Of a stretch of DNA of 64,000 nt, positions 43,262-53,449 are shown piece by piece. The notes under the pieces are model-generated. The model was given only the letters and a program-made list of their open reading frames with translations, was not told the DNA's origin and did not search any database. Position 1 is the first letter of the stretch; the number at the start of each line of letters is the position of its first letter. Origin of the DNA: Hippophae tibetana (taxonomy: Eukaryota; Streptophyta; Magnoliopsida; Rosales; Elaeagnaceae); assembly GCA_037013495.1 (NCBI GenBank), contig CM072810.1, forward strand, positions 106,048,898 to 106,112,897, written 5' to 3'. Position numbers and translations under genes: made by a program.

Positions 43262-43815
43262 ATCGCATTCCTTGTTGGTTAGGGTTGCACTATTAGTCCT
43301 TTGTAAACCTTGGAACGTATGAGTGGCCCCTCCTATCTTGAAGCTGAGGGTGAGTCTTTTATAATCCATTTCTATTGGCTCTAGGATTTCAAGCCACTGA
43401 ACCCCAAGTACTAGCTGGCATGCAACTACTCGCAGCACAAAATAATCACTTGAGACCGTATACCCTTGAATTGAAAGAGTAAGGCCCCTGCATTGTCCTT
43501 GGCACTCAATTTTTTCACGATTTGCTATCATAACTTCCAATTTCTGATTCTTAGTGATAGGGAAACCAAAGTTTGATCAATGAAGTTATATGTACTGCCC
43601 CCATCTATCAGAACTAGTACTTTCTTATTTCTGAGGTTTCCCATAACTCTAAGTGTTTGAGGATGATTAGTACCTGTTATTGCATGAAATGGGATTTCTG
43701 GCACCAACTCCTGAGGTTCTTGTTCAGGGTGTTCTTCTTCTGGAGTTATGATAGGGTTCTTAGGCAGTTCCTCTATCATAAACATTTGGGGTATCGCGTA
43801 ACGGTGACCTGCTAC
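43262..43815 (-). pseudogene. gypsy aspartic protease region
   Basis: The motif VLVLIDGGSTYNFID occurs near 43575-43625. The catalytic triad normally D-S/T-G reads D-G-G here. It continues into GVQWLEILEPIEMDYK, the usual protease-RT spacer. A stop sits at about 43252. Confidence 0.85.
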
Positions 43816-44706
43816 AAACTTCTCATCACAGTAGTAGCACAAGCATTTATCTCTTCATTCTCGTGCCTCCTGATTTGTGATACGACGAAAGGTATTAGTC
43901 GAGGCAATTGGTGTTGAGTTGCTTCTTTGTTGGGGAGGGGGTTCTAACATACCAGTAGTAGGATTAATGGAGGTCCTTGTTGTCACAGAGGATGTTGGGT
44001 ATCATGGATATTGAATGGCCTTCCTTTGGAGCATATTCTTTTCTTCAATCAATCTTGCCACTCCTATAGCTTCAGCCAACGTTCGTGGCTTCTTAATTTT
44101 TACTTCAATTCTGATATCATCTCTTAATCCAGCGATGAAACAGCCTATCAAAAATTCTTCTGGAAGACCATCCACTATGTGAGTGAGTTTCTCAAATGTT
44201 TCCTGATAAGTAGCTACACTTGAGGTATGTTTGAGTCTGGTCAGGGCTTCAGAGGGATCTTCATAATCGGTTGGGCCAAATCTCAGCTACATAGCTTGGA
44301 TAAATTCCTCCCAAGTGAGTGGGCCATGGAACTTGGTGATCCATCTATGCCATTGTAAGGCAATACCATCCAAATGAAACGATGCCAACTGCACTCTTTG
44401 TTCTGGTGTAGTATTTGTGAATTCAAAGTATTGCTTGACTTTGTATATCCACCCAGTGGAATCTTCCCCTGCAAATGTAGGAAATGATAGCCTAAAGTGG
44501 GAACGTGGTGGCTCATTAAGGTTCCTAAGCTCACCGTTTGGGCGTGGGTTTTCTTCAGGTAAATTCCGAGTGATGCGAAGCCCTTATAACTCGGTTAGCA
44601 CAGTCTATAAGGTTGCGCCTATCTGATTGAAGCCTGATTCATACCTTGCCAGGGTTTCCATTACCTCGCCGCGAAACTCAGCGTTAGATTTACCCCTGGT
44701 GTCCAT
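43816..44706 (-). pseudogene. gypsy gag, broken
   Basis: It starts at the ATG two bases past the primer site. Recognisable gag features are FRLSFPTFAGEDSTGW-like and QRVQLASFHLDGIALQW-like stretches (about 44340-44500), then RLIEEKN, and a knuckle-like CYYCDEKFVAGHRY at 43801-43842 that has lost its last Cys. Stops near 44288, 44002 and 43858 interrupt it. Confidence 0.85.
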
Positions 44707-44707
44707 G

Positions 44708-44719
44708 GCTCTGATACCA
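44708..44719 (-). other. primer-binding site of the gypsy element
   Basis: TGGTATCAGAGC on the minus strand, one base after the LTR, a perfect match to the initiator-Met tRNA complement. It overlaps the start of the gag leader: CCATGG follows immediately, so the gag ATG is at 44706. Confidence 0.93.
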
Positions 44720-44720
44720 C

Positions 44721-45009
44721 CGTTACAGTAAACTTGCAGGTAAAAAGATAAACAAGAGAAGAGTAGAGAAAATGCTGGATTTAGGTAAAATTCTCTATAT
44801 CCCCTTTCTGATTTCCTAAATGGCTTTATATATAGCCTTAGAATTGATGAACAAATCCTAACCGATTTTTTGACATTCATAACAAAAAATCCTAATTTAT
44901 TCGATGGTTTCATTTCAGTTTTTTTAACCGAATTGGTGCGCCTTCTTCTACCTCTCTCCTGCGTGCACGATGATCCTCTGGTGAGTAGGAGCAGGATGAG
45001 TTCGTATCA
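44721..45009 (-). repeat. 5' LTR of the gypsy element
   Basis: 289 bp. On the minus strand it starts TGATACGAACTC and ends TGTAACG, where the sister LTR ends TGTAACA. A TATA-like tatatata lies at about 44828-44836. Confidence 0.95.
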
Positions 45010-45014
45010 CCAGC

Positions 45015-45584
45015 CTCCTTGGGTTAGGGACATGGAAACCCCTACTATGAGAAAAAAACTGATATTTAATTACTTATATTAGGGGTGCATGGGTATTTTT
45101 TTCGAAAATTAATGACCAATCCAAGTTCATGATAAATCGAGGTTATACTTTGTTTTAGAGGTTGGTTGTACAAATAGTCGTAAAAATTATATAAATCGAT
45201 TTTCAAAAGTCACCAAACCGAGAGAACCGATTTCAATGCACGTTACTTTTGCATATCCCTGTTCCATTTAGAGTTCCTGGTGCAAAAATTTTTGTGTGGT
45301 CTTTATATCAGGTGGTGTTAAGGAATTCTGTACATTTAGCAGTCTCTTAAAAGGTAATCCTGAAATCCAGGGTCTTGTCTATCATGTTGTCATCCATTGG
45401 CTTTGGGCTAACATGACTTCTTTCTTGATTTAATGACCCATTAATATAGCAGCGTATAATAGAGATATCTCACTTCTATCTTCCCTGATTGAAGAAATTA
45501 CGCTTTTGAGACACCTGTTATATATATTTGTTTTAAGACATAAGCAATTGACATTTTTTCAATATTATTTTGTAATATGTTTGT
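45015..45584. other. unassigned sequence right of the gypsy element
   Basis: Moderately complex (45200-45500 is less AT-rich) with no frame above about 70 codons and no match I recognise. It is the right half of the pre-insertion target locus. Confidence 0.4.
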
Positions 45585-46290
45585 ATAGAGGGAATATAAT
45601 GAAATAAGAATTAATTTTATTTTTATTTTTGTGTTTAATTGGGTTAAAAAATTGAATAAAATCGAATAGATTACTAAAGGAAAAAGAATTAGAATTTCTT
45701 ATCTCCTTAAAGAATTATTATTACATTCTCACCTTAAATATTTTTTTCAATTTTACCCTAACTTCAAATATAACCCAAAACTCAAAACCTTAAATTCCAA
45801 ATCTAAAAATCCTAAATCATAAACCCAAAACTTTAAATCTCAAATCTCAAATCCTAAATCTTAAATCACAAAATCCTAAACCTTATTTAGAAAAATAATA
45901 ATTTTAACCCTAAACCTTAACCTACAAATATAACCCATAACCCTAAATTCTAAAACCCTAGACCATGTATTTAAAAAAATAATAATTTTAATCATAAACC
46001 TTAATCCATAAATATAACCTTAAACCCTAAACCTCAAATCTTAAAACCATAAATCTCACATCCAAACCTCAAAATCCTAAACCCTATTTTAAAAAATAAT
46101 AATTAAATGATAATATTTAAACTTTACTAAATATAGGGGTATTGAGATAATATATAGTATTTTTCATTCCATTCTAATTGTAAACAAAACACTACAATAT
46201 TAATTCTTTCTTTGATTTCAGTGGTCAAATCAAACAAAATTGTTTCCTTTTCATTCTATTCTATTCCATTCCGATTCCATTATGTTAAGA
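45585..46290. mobile_element. degraded copy of the CCCTAAA-filled Harbinger-like element
   Basis: Both flanks align with those of the better copy at 50043-50883: the left shares ggaa(t)ataatgaaat and tgtttaattg-like motifs; the right shares attgagataatatatag, ttttcattccatt and aattctttctttgatt. The interior (about 45720-46090) is made of CCCTAAA-type heptamer variants broken by a tatttagaaaaataataatttt spacer. Terminal inverted repeats are no longer clear. Confidence 0.6.
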
Positions 46291-46444
46291 AATGTCATTC
46301 TATACATTTTTATTTGTTAAAGCACGCTATTGTATTATATGTGTTTTAAATTTGTGTATTTTTTGTAATAAATGAAATATATACATAATTAGAATTTTAC
46401 CGTCAAGTATTTATTTTTCATACCATGCAAGACAATTTTTAGTA

Positions 46445-46840
46445 TCGAAAAAAGATGTTTTTACATACAAACTTTGTCAAGGAAAAAGTTTTTCCTACAA
46501 TTTCTTTTGTTAGGAAAAATACACTTTTTTCTACAAATATTTTGTCGAAAAATACACTTTTTTCACAAAAAAATTATTGAAAAAATTACACTTACTTCGA
46601 TAAAAATTATGAGAAAAAAATATATTTTATTCGACAAATATCTTATCAAAAAGATACTATCTTCAAAAAAATTTTGTTAAGAAAGATATATTTTGCCAAT
46701 GAATATTGACTTTGTTGAGAAACAAATTTCTCTATGGATGTATTGGGATGATCGTCCCAACAACAGGAATTTTTTTGCAACAAATGTAGGTGTTTTTTCG
46801 ACAAAATGGTTTGTCATTGAAAATAATTTTTCTCATAGTG
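46445..46840 (-). mobile_element. CACTA-like transposon end with subterminal repeats
   Basis: Read on the minus strand the sequence begins CACTATGAGAAAAATTA at 46840, the form of an En/Spm (CACTA) terminal inverted repeat. It is followed by many variants of TTTTGTCGAAAAA and ACAAA(T)AT motifs, as in subterminal arrays. The opposite end was not found, so this is a truncated element or one terminus only. Confidence 0.5.
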
Positions 46841-47079
46841 TTTGGTGCATGTAATACGTGTGATTCGGCTAGTGATTTGACAGTAAGATTCACCTCTTTC
46901 TTATTCAAGTCACATGTTTAAATCACACTAAAGTATCGTTTAGTAAAAAATATATAATATATCACATACACTTTTTATCTATGTATGAATACACTTCCTC
47001 CAAAAAATATTATACTATAAATTCAACTCTTATTACAAATAATGTCAGTATTTTTGTCAATAAACCACCATATATATTT

Positions 47080-47690
47080 ATGTATATAACCTATTACAAT
47101 CACCGTACTTCCAACGATCCAATGAATGTAATCAATTACATTCACATATATTTTAGTATGTAACCTATTGCATCCATTGTAATTCTTTAAACCACTGGAT
47201 GTAATATGTTATATATACATATATCTTTGTATGAAATCTATTAAAGTTATATCTATTTTTATATGTAGCATGTTATATGCACCTTAAACTAGGTTATTGA
47301 CACCCCAATGGTGTGTTACATCCACTTTTATCTTTATATTTAATATATTACACTAATTTTTGTCTTTTTATGTAAAATATTACATTTATTTATAGTTTTA
47401 TATGTAATAATTATTTCAATATTTTTACCTAATTAGAACGAGCATTTATTAAACTTTTCATGTACATCACTATTGTATCAATCCAAGAAAAAATTAGTTA
47501 ATGATAAAAGGAAAAATTAATAGGTTGTATCAATTTAATATTGGTTGAATGAAAACCTATTAGGACCAACATTTATTGAATTACATTCGCTTATATCTTT
47601 GTATATAATATATTATATCTATTTATATCTTTGTAAATAATACATTATATCCACCTCTATCTTTATATGTTATATATTATATCACTTTTG
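47080..47690. repeat. AT-rich degenerate tandem repeat of about 40-50 bp
   Basis: Variants of tatctttgtatgtaatatatta followed by catccacttttat recur about ten times. No coding frame. Confidence 0.5.
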
Positions 47691-48330
47691 ATGAGGTGAG
47701 TAAAGCTTTGGTGAGATGATCGATAGAGTGACTTGAGCTCGAATGAAGTCGTTTGTAATGTGATTAGGGATCCAATGAGATAATTAAAGATAGTTATTGA
47801 AAAAGTGATGAGATCTTATTTTGATATCATTTTATTAAAGTTGTGAATTAAGGGTATTTTGACCTATTTATTACGTAGTTTGATTAAAAACTATAAATTT
47901 TTGGATAAATTATTATTAGTTAATTTTTTTATTAATTTATCAAAATTAATTCACTCAATTATTTAAAGTACATATTTTTATTTTATCATTTTTTTAAAAT
48001 AGATAAATAATTTAAAATCATTATAAACATTGATGCAGGATAAATTTATTATTAAACTATTAATAATTTGTAAACTTAAAGAGCATTTATAATTTACACA
48101 TCAATTAGTTGCACTGTTAGTTATATTTTTTATCTTTATTAAGAAATCCATATAGAAATAAGTTATAGTAAATAAAAAAATAAGATAACAACTAAACTAG
48201 TTAAATAAAAAAAAAAAGAGTAAGAAAAATCGAAATAAGCCACAAAAGTAGAAAAGAGAGGAAAATATTGGGGGATGCTGAAAAAAGGAATGAAAAAAAA
48301 TATAAAATCATATGAAAAAACAAGACCGGA
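47691..48330. other. intergenic upstream of the PORR-domain gene
   Basis: AT-rich and without a recognised element. It ends in a purine-rich stretch (48150-48330) just before the inferred transcript start. Confidence 0.4.
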
Positions 48331-48479
48331 AAAGCCCTAGTGTATATTAGATTCCACGTGCCCTAATTTCACTCTTTCCCTTTTCCACACCAACGCTGGT
48401 CGTCAAGTATCCTCCAACTCTATTGCCGCCGGCCCAATCCCGTGAAGTATTCTGCTTGGCTGGCTTTTAGTTTGTAATA
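48331..48479 (+). promoter_or_regulatory. probable core promoter and first (non-coding) exon of the PORR-domain gene
   Basis: A GC-richer island with a G-box core CACGTG at 48355-48360, a pyrimidine-rich leader-like run (about 48370-48395) and a candidate donor (AATAG then GTACAA at 48480). The coding exon at 51461 is preceded by an acceptor (AAAATAG, ending about 51449), so a 5' UTR intron of about 3 kb is inferred. RNA evidence is needed for the exact ends. Confidence 0.4.
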
Positions 48480-48537
48480 GGTACAATTGGTATGAGAGCA
48501 TAAATGGTGGCCCTCACGATGGAGAGACTCTAGTAAC

Positions 48538-48740
48538 GGCTGCTACCAAGGATCCTCTGAATCAACTAAGGGTGGGAGGGCTGCTACCAAGGGGTCACGG
48601 AGTCACTTTGCCCATATGGGCTGCTGTGAAGAATTTGTGGAATCACCCAAGTGTTGGGAGGGTTGTTACCAAGTATTTGCTAGTCACCAGTCGGGAGGTT
48701 TGATACCGTTTGGTCTGCGAAGTCACCTAGTCCACATGAG
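48538..48740. repeat. minisatellite, five diverged units of 36-42 bp
   Basis: Units begin near 48538, 48579, 48619, 48661 and 48697, each starting ggctgctaccaag (or variants ggttgttacc, ggtttgatacc) and containing a (g/a)aatcac or agtcac core and often ending gggag. It is GC-richer than its surroundings and lies directly inside the inferred 5' UTR intron. Confidence 0.7.
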
Positions 48741-50039
48741 GGGCGGAATATAAGGACCCAATTGAGTCCGACATGGCTTAGTATAGGATGGTAATTAGGT
48801 TAATAACACTTGGAGATCCTTCCGTTGCAAGCCGATTTTCTAGGTGTGGGTGAGTTCTATTGTTACATTTGTATAAGTTTTTTACAATGTTGACGTTGTA
48901 ATTCATTCTTGGAGCCATGGAGGCATGAAATGTTTGGCTGTGTCATTTGAAATAAGCAATTGATCATATCATACTTTTTTTCTTCGTACTTTGTGCATAT
49001 TGTTGTTTGGCTGTGTCATTCTCTTGTATTATTCTGATTAATTGACGTACCCATGCTTTTGTTCACACATATTGGCAATTGTTGACCATCATCTTCTTGG
49101 CCTGGTTGTTTGATGTGCACATGGATGATAATAGAGGAGGAATTGGTGCTATTGTACAATGACTTCTAAACCTTTCTCATTTTTGCTTTGCCCCATGGTT
49201 CTGGTATGTATGATGAGAATTTTGAGCTGTGAGTTATTATGTATGTTTTTAGTTCATTGGATGATTTGTCCAGATATACATTATTGATTATTTAAATTGG
49301 GAAAATCCAATACCTGGCTTGTTTGATAAGGGTATTAAGTCCATGAGACTTTTGCATTGTGCCGTTTGTGATGAATGATAGAGAAAGAATGGCCATGAGT
49401 CCACATCTTTGTAAAAATTCTTACCTGGAAACTTGACTGCTGATGTTTTTTCCGTATGGATTTCTTCATTTGTCGATTCCAAAGAATCTATCTTTTGACT
49501 AAGCTTGGCCGGTTTTTATTTTCTGAATATACCATATAGTGGGTGCTGGTTGTTCATTTGTTCTTTTAATCTTTATCATAGCTGATGAAGCAATTGACAC
49601 ATGAATATTTCAGTCAAAAATATGTTTCTAGGACGAACCAGGTTTGAGTTTGCTTGTTATGATTATGCAGTGATTGCAATTTGCCCGTTGCTTTTGTGCT
49701 TGTTTTCCCTTTTTGTATCTTGTATTTTTATTTTTTGACTATGCAATTTATAGAATACTGATCTTGGAAGATTTAAACACTAAGAAATAATAAAATACTT
49801 AAAAAGATTATTTTCAGTAGCAAAAAGCCAAAGAGCTGTTGTTTTGGCAATAGTAGTTGTACTGTGTGCAATATTTTTTGTCGAAGTGAAAATATGATAA
49901 TTTTGTTGGATATATCCAAAACATCTCAAATTTTTGTTTTGCTTGCTTCATTTTAGCACATGGACTATACTCTTTGGCCGTTTACAATTAAAAGAGTAAT
50001 AGGTATGTAGTTCTGTACCAAAGATCGGACGAAGTTAAC
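48741..50039. other. remainder of the inferred 5' UTR intron, left part
   Basis: Mixed composition with no convincing exon. At 48484-48496 attggtatgagagc resembles a primer-binding site with one change and the following text could be a retroelement leader, but no LTR was found. Confidence 0.35.
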
Positions 50040-50042
50040 TTA

Positions 50043-50883
50043 GGTGGTATTTGGTTTATTGGAAATAATGGAATTGGAATTGATTTCTTTCAATTTTATG
50101 TTTGATTGTGCTAAAAAGTGGGAATGAAATGTAATCAATTTTTAAAAGAGAATGAATGAGAATTCCTTCCTAAACCTTAAACATTAAACCCTATATCCTA
50201 TACTCTAAACCCTATAGACCTTATACCCTAAACCCTATATAGAAAAATAATAATTTTAATCCTAAACTTTAACCCACAAATATAACCCTAAATCCTATAC
50301 CCTATACCCCAAACTTCAAAACCCAAAAGCTAAAACTCTAAACCCTATTTAGAAAAATAATAATTTTAACCATAAACATTATACCCTAAACCCTAAATTC
50401 TAAACCTTAAACTCTAAATCTCAAAACCTAAAATCCTAAATCCTATTTAGAAAAATAATAATTTTAACCCTAAACTCACAAATATAACCCTAGACCTTAG
50501 ACCCTAAATCCTAGACCCTATACCTTAAATTTTAAACCCAAAACCTCAAAACCCTAAACTCTATAATCTATATCCTAAATCCTAAATCTTAAAATCTTAA
50601 ATGTCAAACCTCACAACCCTAAACCCTATTTAGAAAAATAATAATTTTAATAATATATTTTATTTTTTAATAATAATTATTTAGAAAAATCATGATTTGA
50701 ATAATGTATTTTGTCCGATGAAAAAATAACAATTAAATAATATTATTTAAGATTTACTAAATATAAGAGTATTAAGATAATATACAATGTTTTTCATTTC
50801 ATTTTAGTTGTAAACCAAATACTGTAATATTTATTCTTTCTTTGATTCTAGTGTCCATTTCATTCCAATTCCTAAACGCCACC
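50043..50883. mobile_element. PIF/Harbinger-like non-autonomous element filled with telomere-like repeats
   Basis: 841 bp flanked by TTA on both sides (50040-50042 and 50884-50886), the target duplication typical of PIF/Harbinger elements. Terminal inverted repeats are GGTGGTATTTGG on the left and, read inward, GGTGGCGTTTAGG on the right, followed by related ggaattggaatg sequence. The interior (about 50168-50640) is a degenerate array of CCCTAAA-type units divided into blocks by a spacer, tatttagaaaaataataatt, at about 50222, 50345, 50443 and 50628. No transposase. It is a MITE-sized element lying in the inferred 5' UTR intron of the PORR gene. Confidence 0.75.
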
Positions 50884-50886
50884 TTA

Positions 50887-51448
50887 GTTGTCTCTAACCC
50901 AAGCCACTAATTCCCTTTAGTTCAAAATTGCTATCAAAGCTTGTTGCTCTAATTTGTAGGAAACAATGATCATTTCAAGCTTACACGTCTTTTATATTGA
51001 AATGTACTTCTAACTAGAGGAATAAAGATTTTTCCGCCTGTAATTTGAGGGCCCCAACTAAGCGGATTTGTGGGTCTAAATTGTTTGGAGCCACGTAGTT
51101 TTGATTCTTTGAAGGCTCAACTATGAAAAATATTTTTAACTTTCAAGTCTCCTTATCACTCCATGCACGAGATAGGGGAAAATTGGTTACTAGGTTTATG
51201 TGCCAAGCATCATTCATACCATTCACTGAGACACTTCCCCTTATGATATTGATGCTTCTATAGTTCTATAAAATAATATCAGCTGTTTACATATCAAATT
51301 TTTGATCGTTTATATGCACTCTAAACTTACCAGCTTGATTGCCTTGTTTCTGTATGCTTCCACATCAGTTCTTCCAGGATTCTGTATTGATTGTTTGGTT
51401 ATTACTTGGTTACTTAAAATTTTGTTTATTTGGCAATTTGGAAAATAG
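50887..51448. other. inferred 5' UTR intron, right part
   Basis: Non-coding, unremarkable composition, ending in a T-rich stretch and AAAATAG acceptor shortly before the start codon. Confidence 0.4.
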
Positions 51449-51460
51449 GTCTGTTCACTA

Positions 51461-52816
51461 ATGGCTTTCCAAATTATTAATATGGCAGGGATAAAGTGTT
51501 TTAATATGAAGGCTATGCAAGGTTACCCTTTTTTCTTTAATAGGTTTGCTTACATCTTTGAAAGAACAAACTGGCTCAGAATACCTTGTACTTACTCACA
51601 GAATCAGAACAGGTTCATGACCACGAGCAAGAGGGTGCAAGATCGAAGCAAGCTCAAAAGGGTACATGATCTTGAAATTGTGGTGGAGAAGTGGAAGGTA
51701 GCCTCCAAAGTACTCTTTTTAATGGAAATTCTAAAGGAAGAGCCTGAAATGATAATTCCAGTAAGGTTATTGGAACAGTATCGAAGGCAGATTAATCTTC
51801 CAAAGCCTCATAAAACTTCTGATTTTATCCGGAAATCACCCAAACTGTTTGAGTTATATAAGGATCATAAAAAGGTGTTATGGTGTGGAATGACCAAGCA
51901 AGCTGAGGACTTGGTGGAAGAGGAGCAGAGAATAATTGCGGAGAATGAGGACAAGGCTGCCGAGTATGTCACTCGTTGTCTGATGATGTCCATTGATAAA
52001 AGGCTTCCTTTGGATAAGATTGCCAATTTTAGGAGAGACTTTGGTATGCCAGTAGGTTTCCGGACAAATTGGGTGAACAAGTACCCCCAACTCTTTAAGG
52101 TGGTGAAAGATGCGGATGAGCACGAGTATTTGGAACTTGTTAATTGGAATCCTGCTTGGGCTATAACAGAGTTAGAGAAGAAGGTAATGGGGATAACTGA
52201 AACTAGTGCCCATACCCCAGGATTACTTTCACTTTCATTTCCTTTGAAGTTTCCTTCAAATTATAAGAAAGTCTACAGATATGGAGGGAAGATTGAGCAC
52301 TTTCAAAAGCTTTCTTACTTGTCTCCATATGCAGATGCAAGAGGACTTCAAGCTGGCTCAAAAGAATTTGATAAGAGGGCAGTTGCTGTTATGCACGAAC
52401 TCCTTAGCTTTACCATTGAGAAGAGGTTGGTCACTGATCACCTCACCCATTTCCGGAGAGAGATGGTTATGCCCCAAAAGTTGATGAGACTTCTTTTGAA
52501 GCATTTTGGCATTTTTTATGTCACAGAGAGGGGGAAGAGATTCAGTGTCATCTTGACAGAAGCTTATGAACGGTCAGAACTGATTGACAAAGGCCCTTTT
52601 GTTCTTTGGAAGGAAAAAGTCCTGAGCCTTACTGGATACAGGGGAAAGAAGAAGAAGATTGAGAGTTTCAGTGACATGTCAGACATGGAAGACAATATAT
52701 TGCTTGATAGTAGTTCTGAAAGGGGGAGCACTCATATGCAACTTGAAAAAGCAGGAACTCTTGAAATGGATATTGGAGAAGTTTGCAGTGAATACAAGGA
52801 TATTGAAGCATATTAA
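51461..52816 (+). CDS. PORR-domain organelle RNA-binding protein (WHAT'S THIS FACTOR family)
   Basis: An uninterrupted 451-codon frame. The PORR domain (about residues 64-388) begins RSKLKRVHDLEIVVEKWKVA and includes IPVRLLEQYRRQINLPKPHK, FIRKSPKLFELYKDHKKVLW, RLPLDKIANFRRDFGMPVGF, NKYPQLFKVV, LELVNWNPAWAITELEKK, FPLKFPSNYKKVYRYGGK, YLSPYADARGLQAGSKEFDK and ERGKRFSVILTEAY. PORR proteins bind organelle RNA, mostly promoting group II intron splicing in mitochondria or plastids. Residues 1-60 are Arg/Lys/Phe/Tyr-rich with few acids, fitting an organelle, probably mitochondrial, presequence. The tail (400-451) is Ser- and acid-rich. The start is the first Met, 12 bases after the inferred acceptor; Met8 is an alternative. 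No lesion. Which PORR paralogue this is, and its RNA targets, cannot be read from the sequence. Confidence 0.92.
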   Translation: MAFQIINMAGIKCFNMKAMQGYPFFFNRFAYIFERTNWLRIPCTYSQNQNRFMTTSKRVQDRSKLKRVHDLEIVVEKWKVASKVLFLMEILKEEPEMIIPVRLLEQYRRQINLPKPHKTSDFIRKSPKLFELYKDHKKVLWCGMTKQAEDLVEEEQRIIAENEDKAAEYVTRCLMMSIDKRLPLDKIANFRRDFGMPVGFRTNWVNKYPQLFKVVKDADEHEYLELVNWNPAWAITELEKKVMGITETSAHTPGLLSLSFPLKFPSNYKKVYRYGGKIEHFQKLSYLSPYADARGLQAGSKEFDKRAVAVMHELLSFTIEKRLVTDHLTHFRREMVMPQKLMRLLLKHFGIFYVTERGKRFSVILTEAYERSELIDKGPFVLWKEKVLSLTGYRGKKKKIESFSDMSDMEDNILLDSSSERGSTHMQLEKAGTLEMDIGEVCSEYKDIEAY

Positions 52817-53390
52817 GCTCAACTTTTTCATCACTCATGTGCAACCGTATGTAAAATTATGTAAATGTTTGACTGGACGTGTGTCTTGGGGTGCAGCGAA
52901 CCAGCTTATCCACGCATTTAAGCATTTTCTAAGTTTGGAGTGAAATGGTTCACATGGAAATTGCTTTGGTGGAAAGCTACATAACAGAACTCCCAAATTC
53001 TAAAGGAATCAAGCGCATACTATGAATAGTAAATTAATATGAAGGAAGTATGTTGTATTGTTTTATTTTATACTGTGCTATTCAGCTCCTTATTATTTTT
53101 TTAACAAGTTGTATGAATAATTTTTTACTTTCACCAAGCATAGAATTACCTATTTGGATCATAGAGTTACTAATCATGTCACGTTCTAAGAACAACTTGT
53201 GGGTAAGATTCTTAATTTTAGTGCAACCACTAAAGTATTCAGAATAAAACTTAATAGCTTCTTCAACAATGTAACGTTACATTAAGCATTTTTCAAGACG
53301 ATTTTTATTATTTACATATCATTTAAGGACTTGTATGTATCTCTCAAAAGAATACATTTATATTAATTAGGATTATATAATTGAACTTCT
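52817..53390 (+). other. 3' UTR and 3' flank of the PORR-domain gene
   Basis: About 52817-53060 probably forms the 3' UTR. The rest is AT-rich with no feature, and leads into the tail of the CACTA element. Confidence 0.4.
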
Positions 53391-53449
53391 CGAATTAATT
53401 GAACACACAAATGAATTATTATGTCAAAAAAAGAGGAAAATATTTCTAA

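Larger units (their letters stand above)
40104..45009 (-). mobile_element. Ty3-gypsy chromovirus-type retrotransposon, 4.9 kb, both LTRs, inactive
   Basis: Flanked by a perfect 5-bp target duplication, CCAGC (40099-40103 and 45010-45014). Minus-strand order: LTR, primer-binding site, gag, protease, reverse transcriptase, RNase H, integrase, chromodomain-like end, polypurine tract, LTR. RT before integrase marks Ty3-gypsy, and the chromodomain marks a chromovirus. The compact size and 289-bp LTRs suggest the Reina lineage (inference). Multiple stops and frameshifts, including in gag near 44288, 44002 and 43858 and in RT near 42950 and 42727, show it is dead. Its two LTRs differ at about 25 sites. 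Confidence 0.96.

Noticed and set aside
44708..44719. tRNA gene signal from initiator-Met-like sequence
   Set aside because: Only the 12-base complement of the tRNA 3' end is present, next to an LTR; it is a primer-binding site, as at 18468 and 27382.
45720..46090. Telomere-like CCCTAAA sequence as a true chromosome end
   Set aside because: The array is short, degenerate and interrupted by spacers, and unique sequence with genes continues on both sides.
48484..48496. Another primer-binding site (attggtatgagagc)
   Set aside because: One base is wrong in the core and no LTR-like sequence with TATA box precedes it; the left side looks like a gene promoter and leader.
51865..52123. Antisense open frames inside the PORR gene
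   Set aside because: They mirror a long conserved coding exon and have no features of their own.
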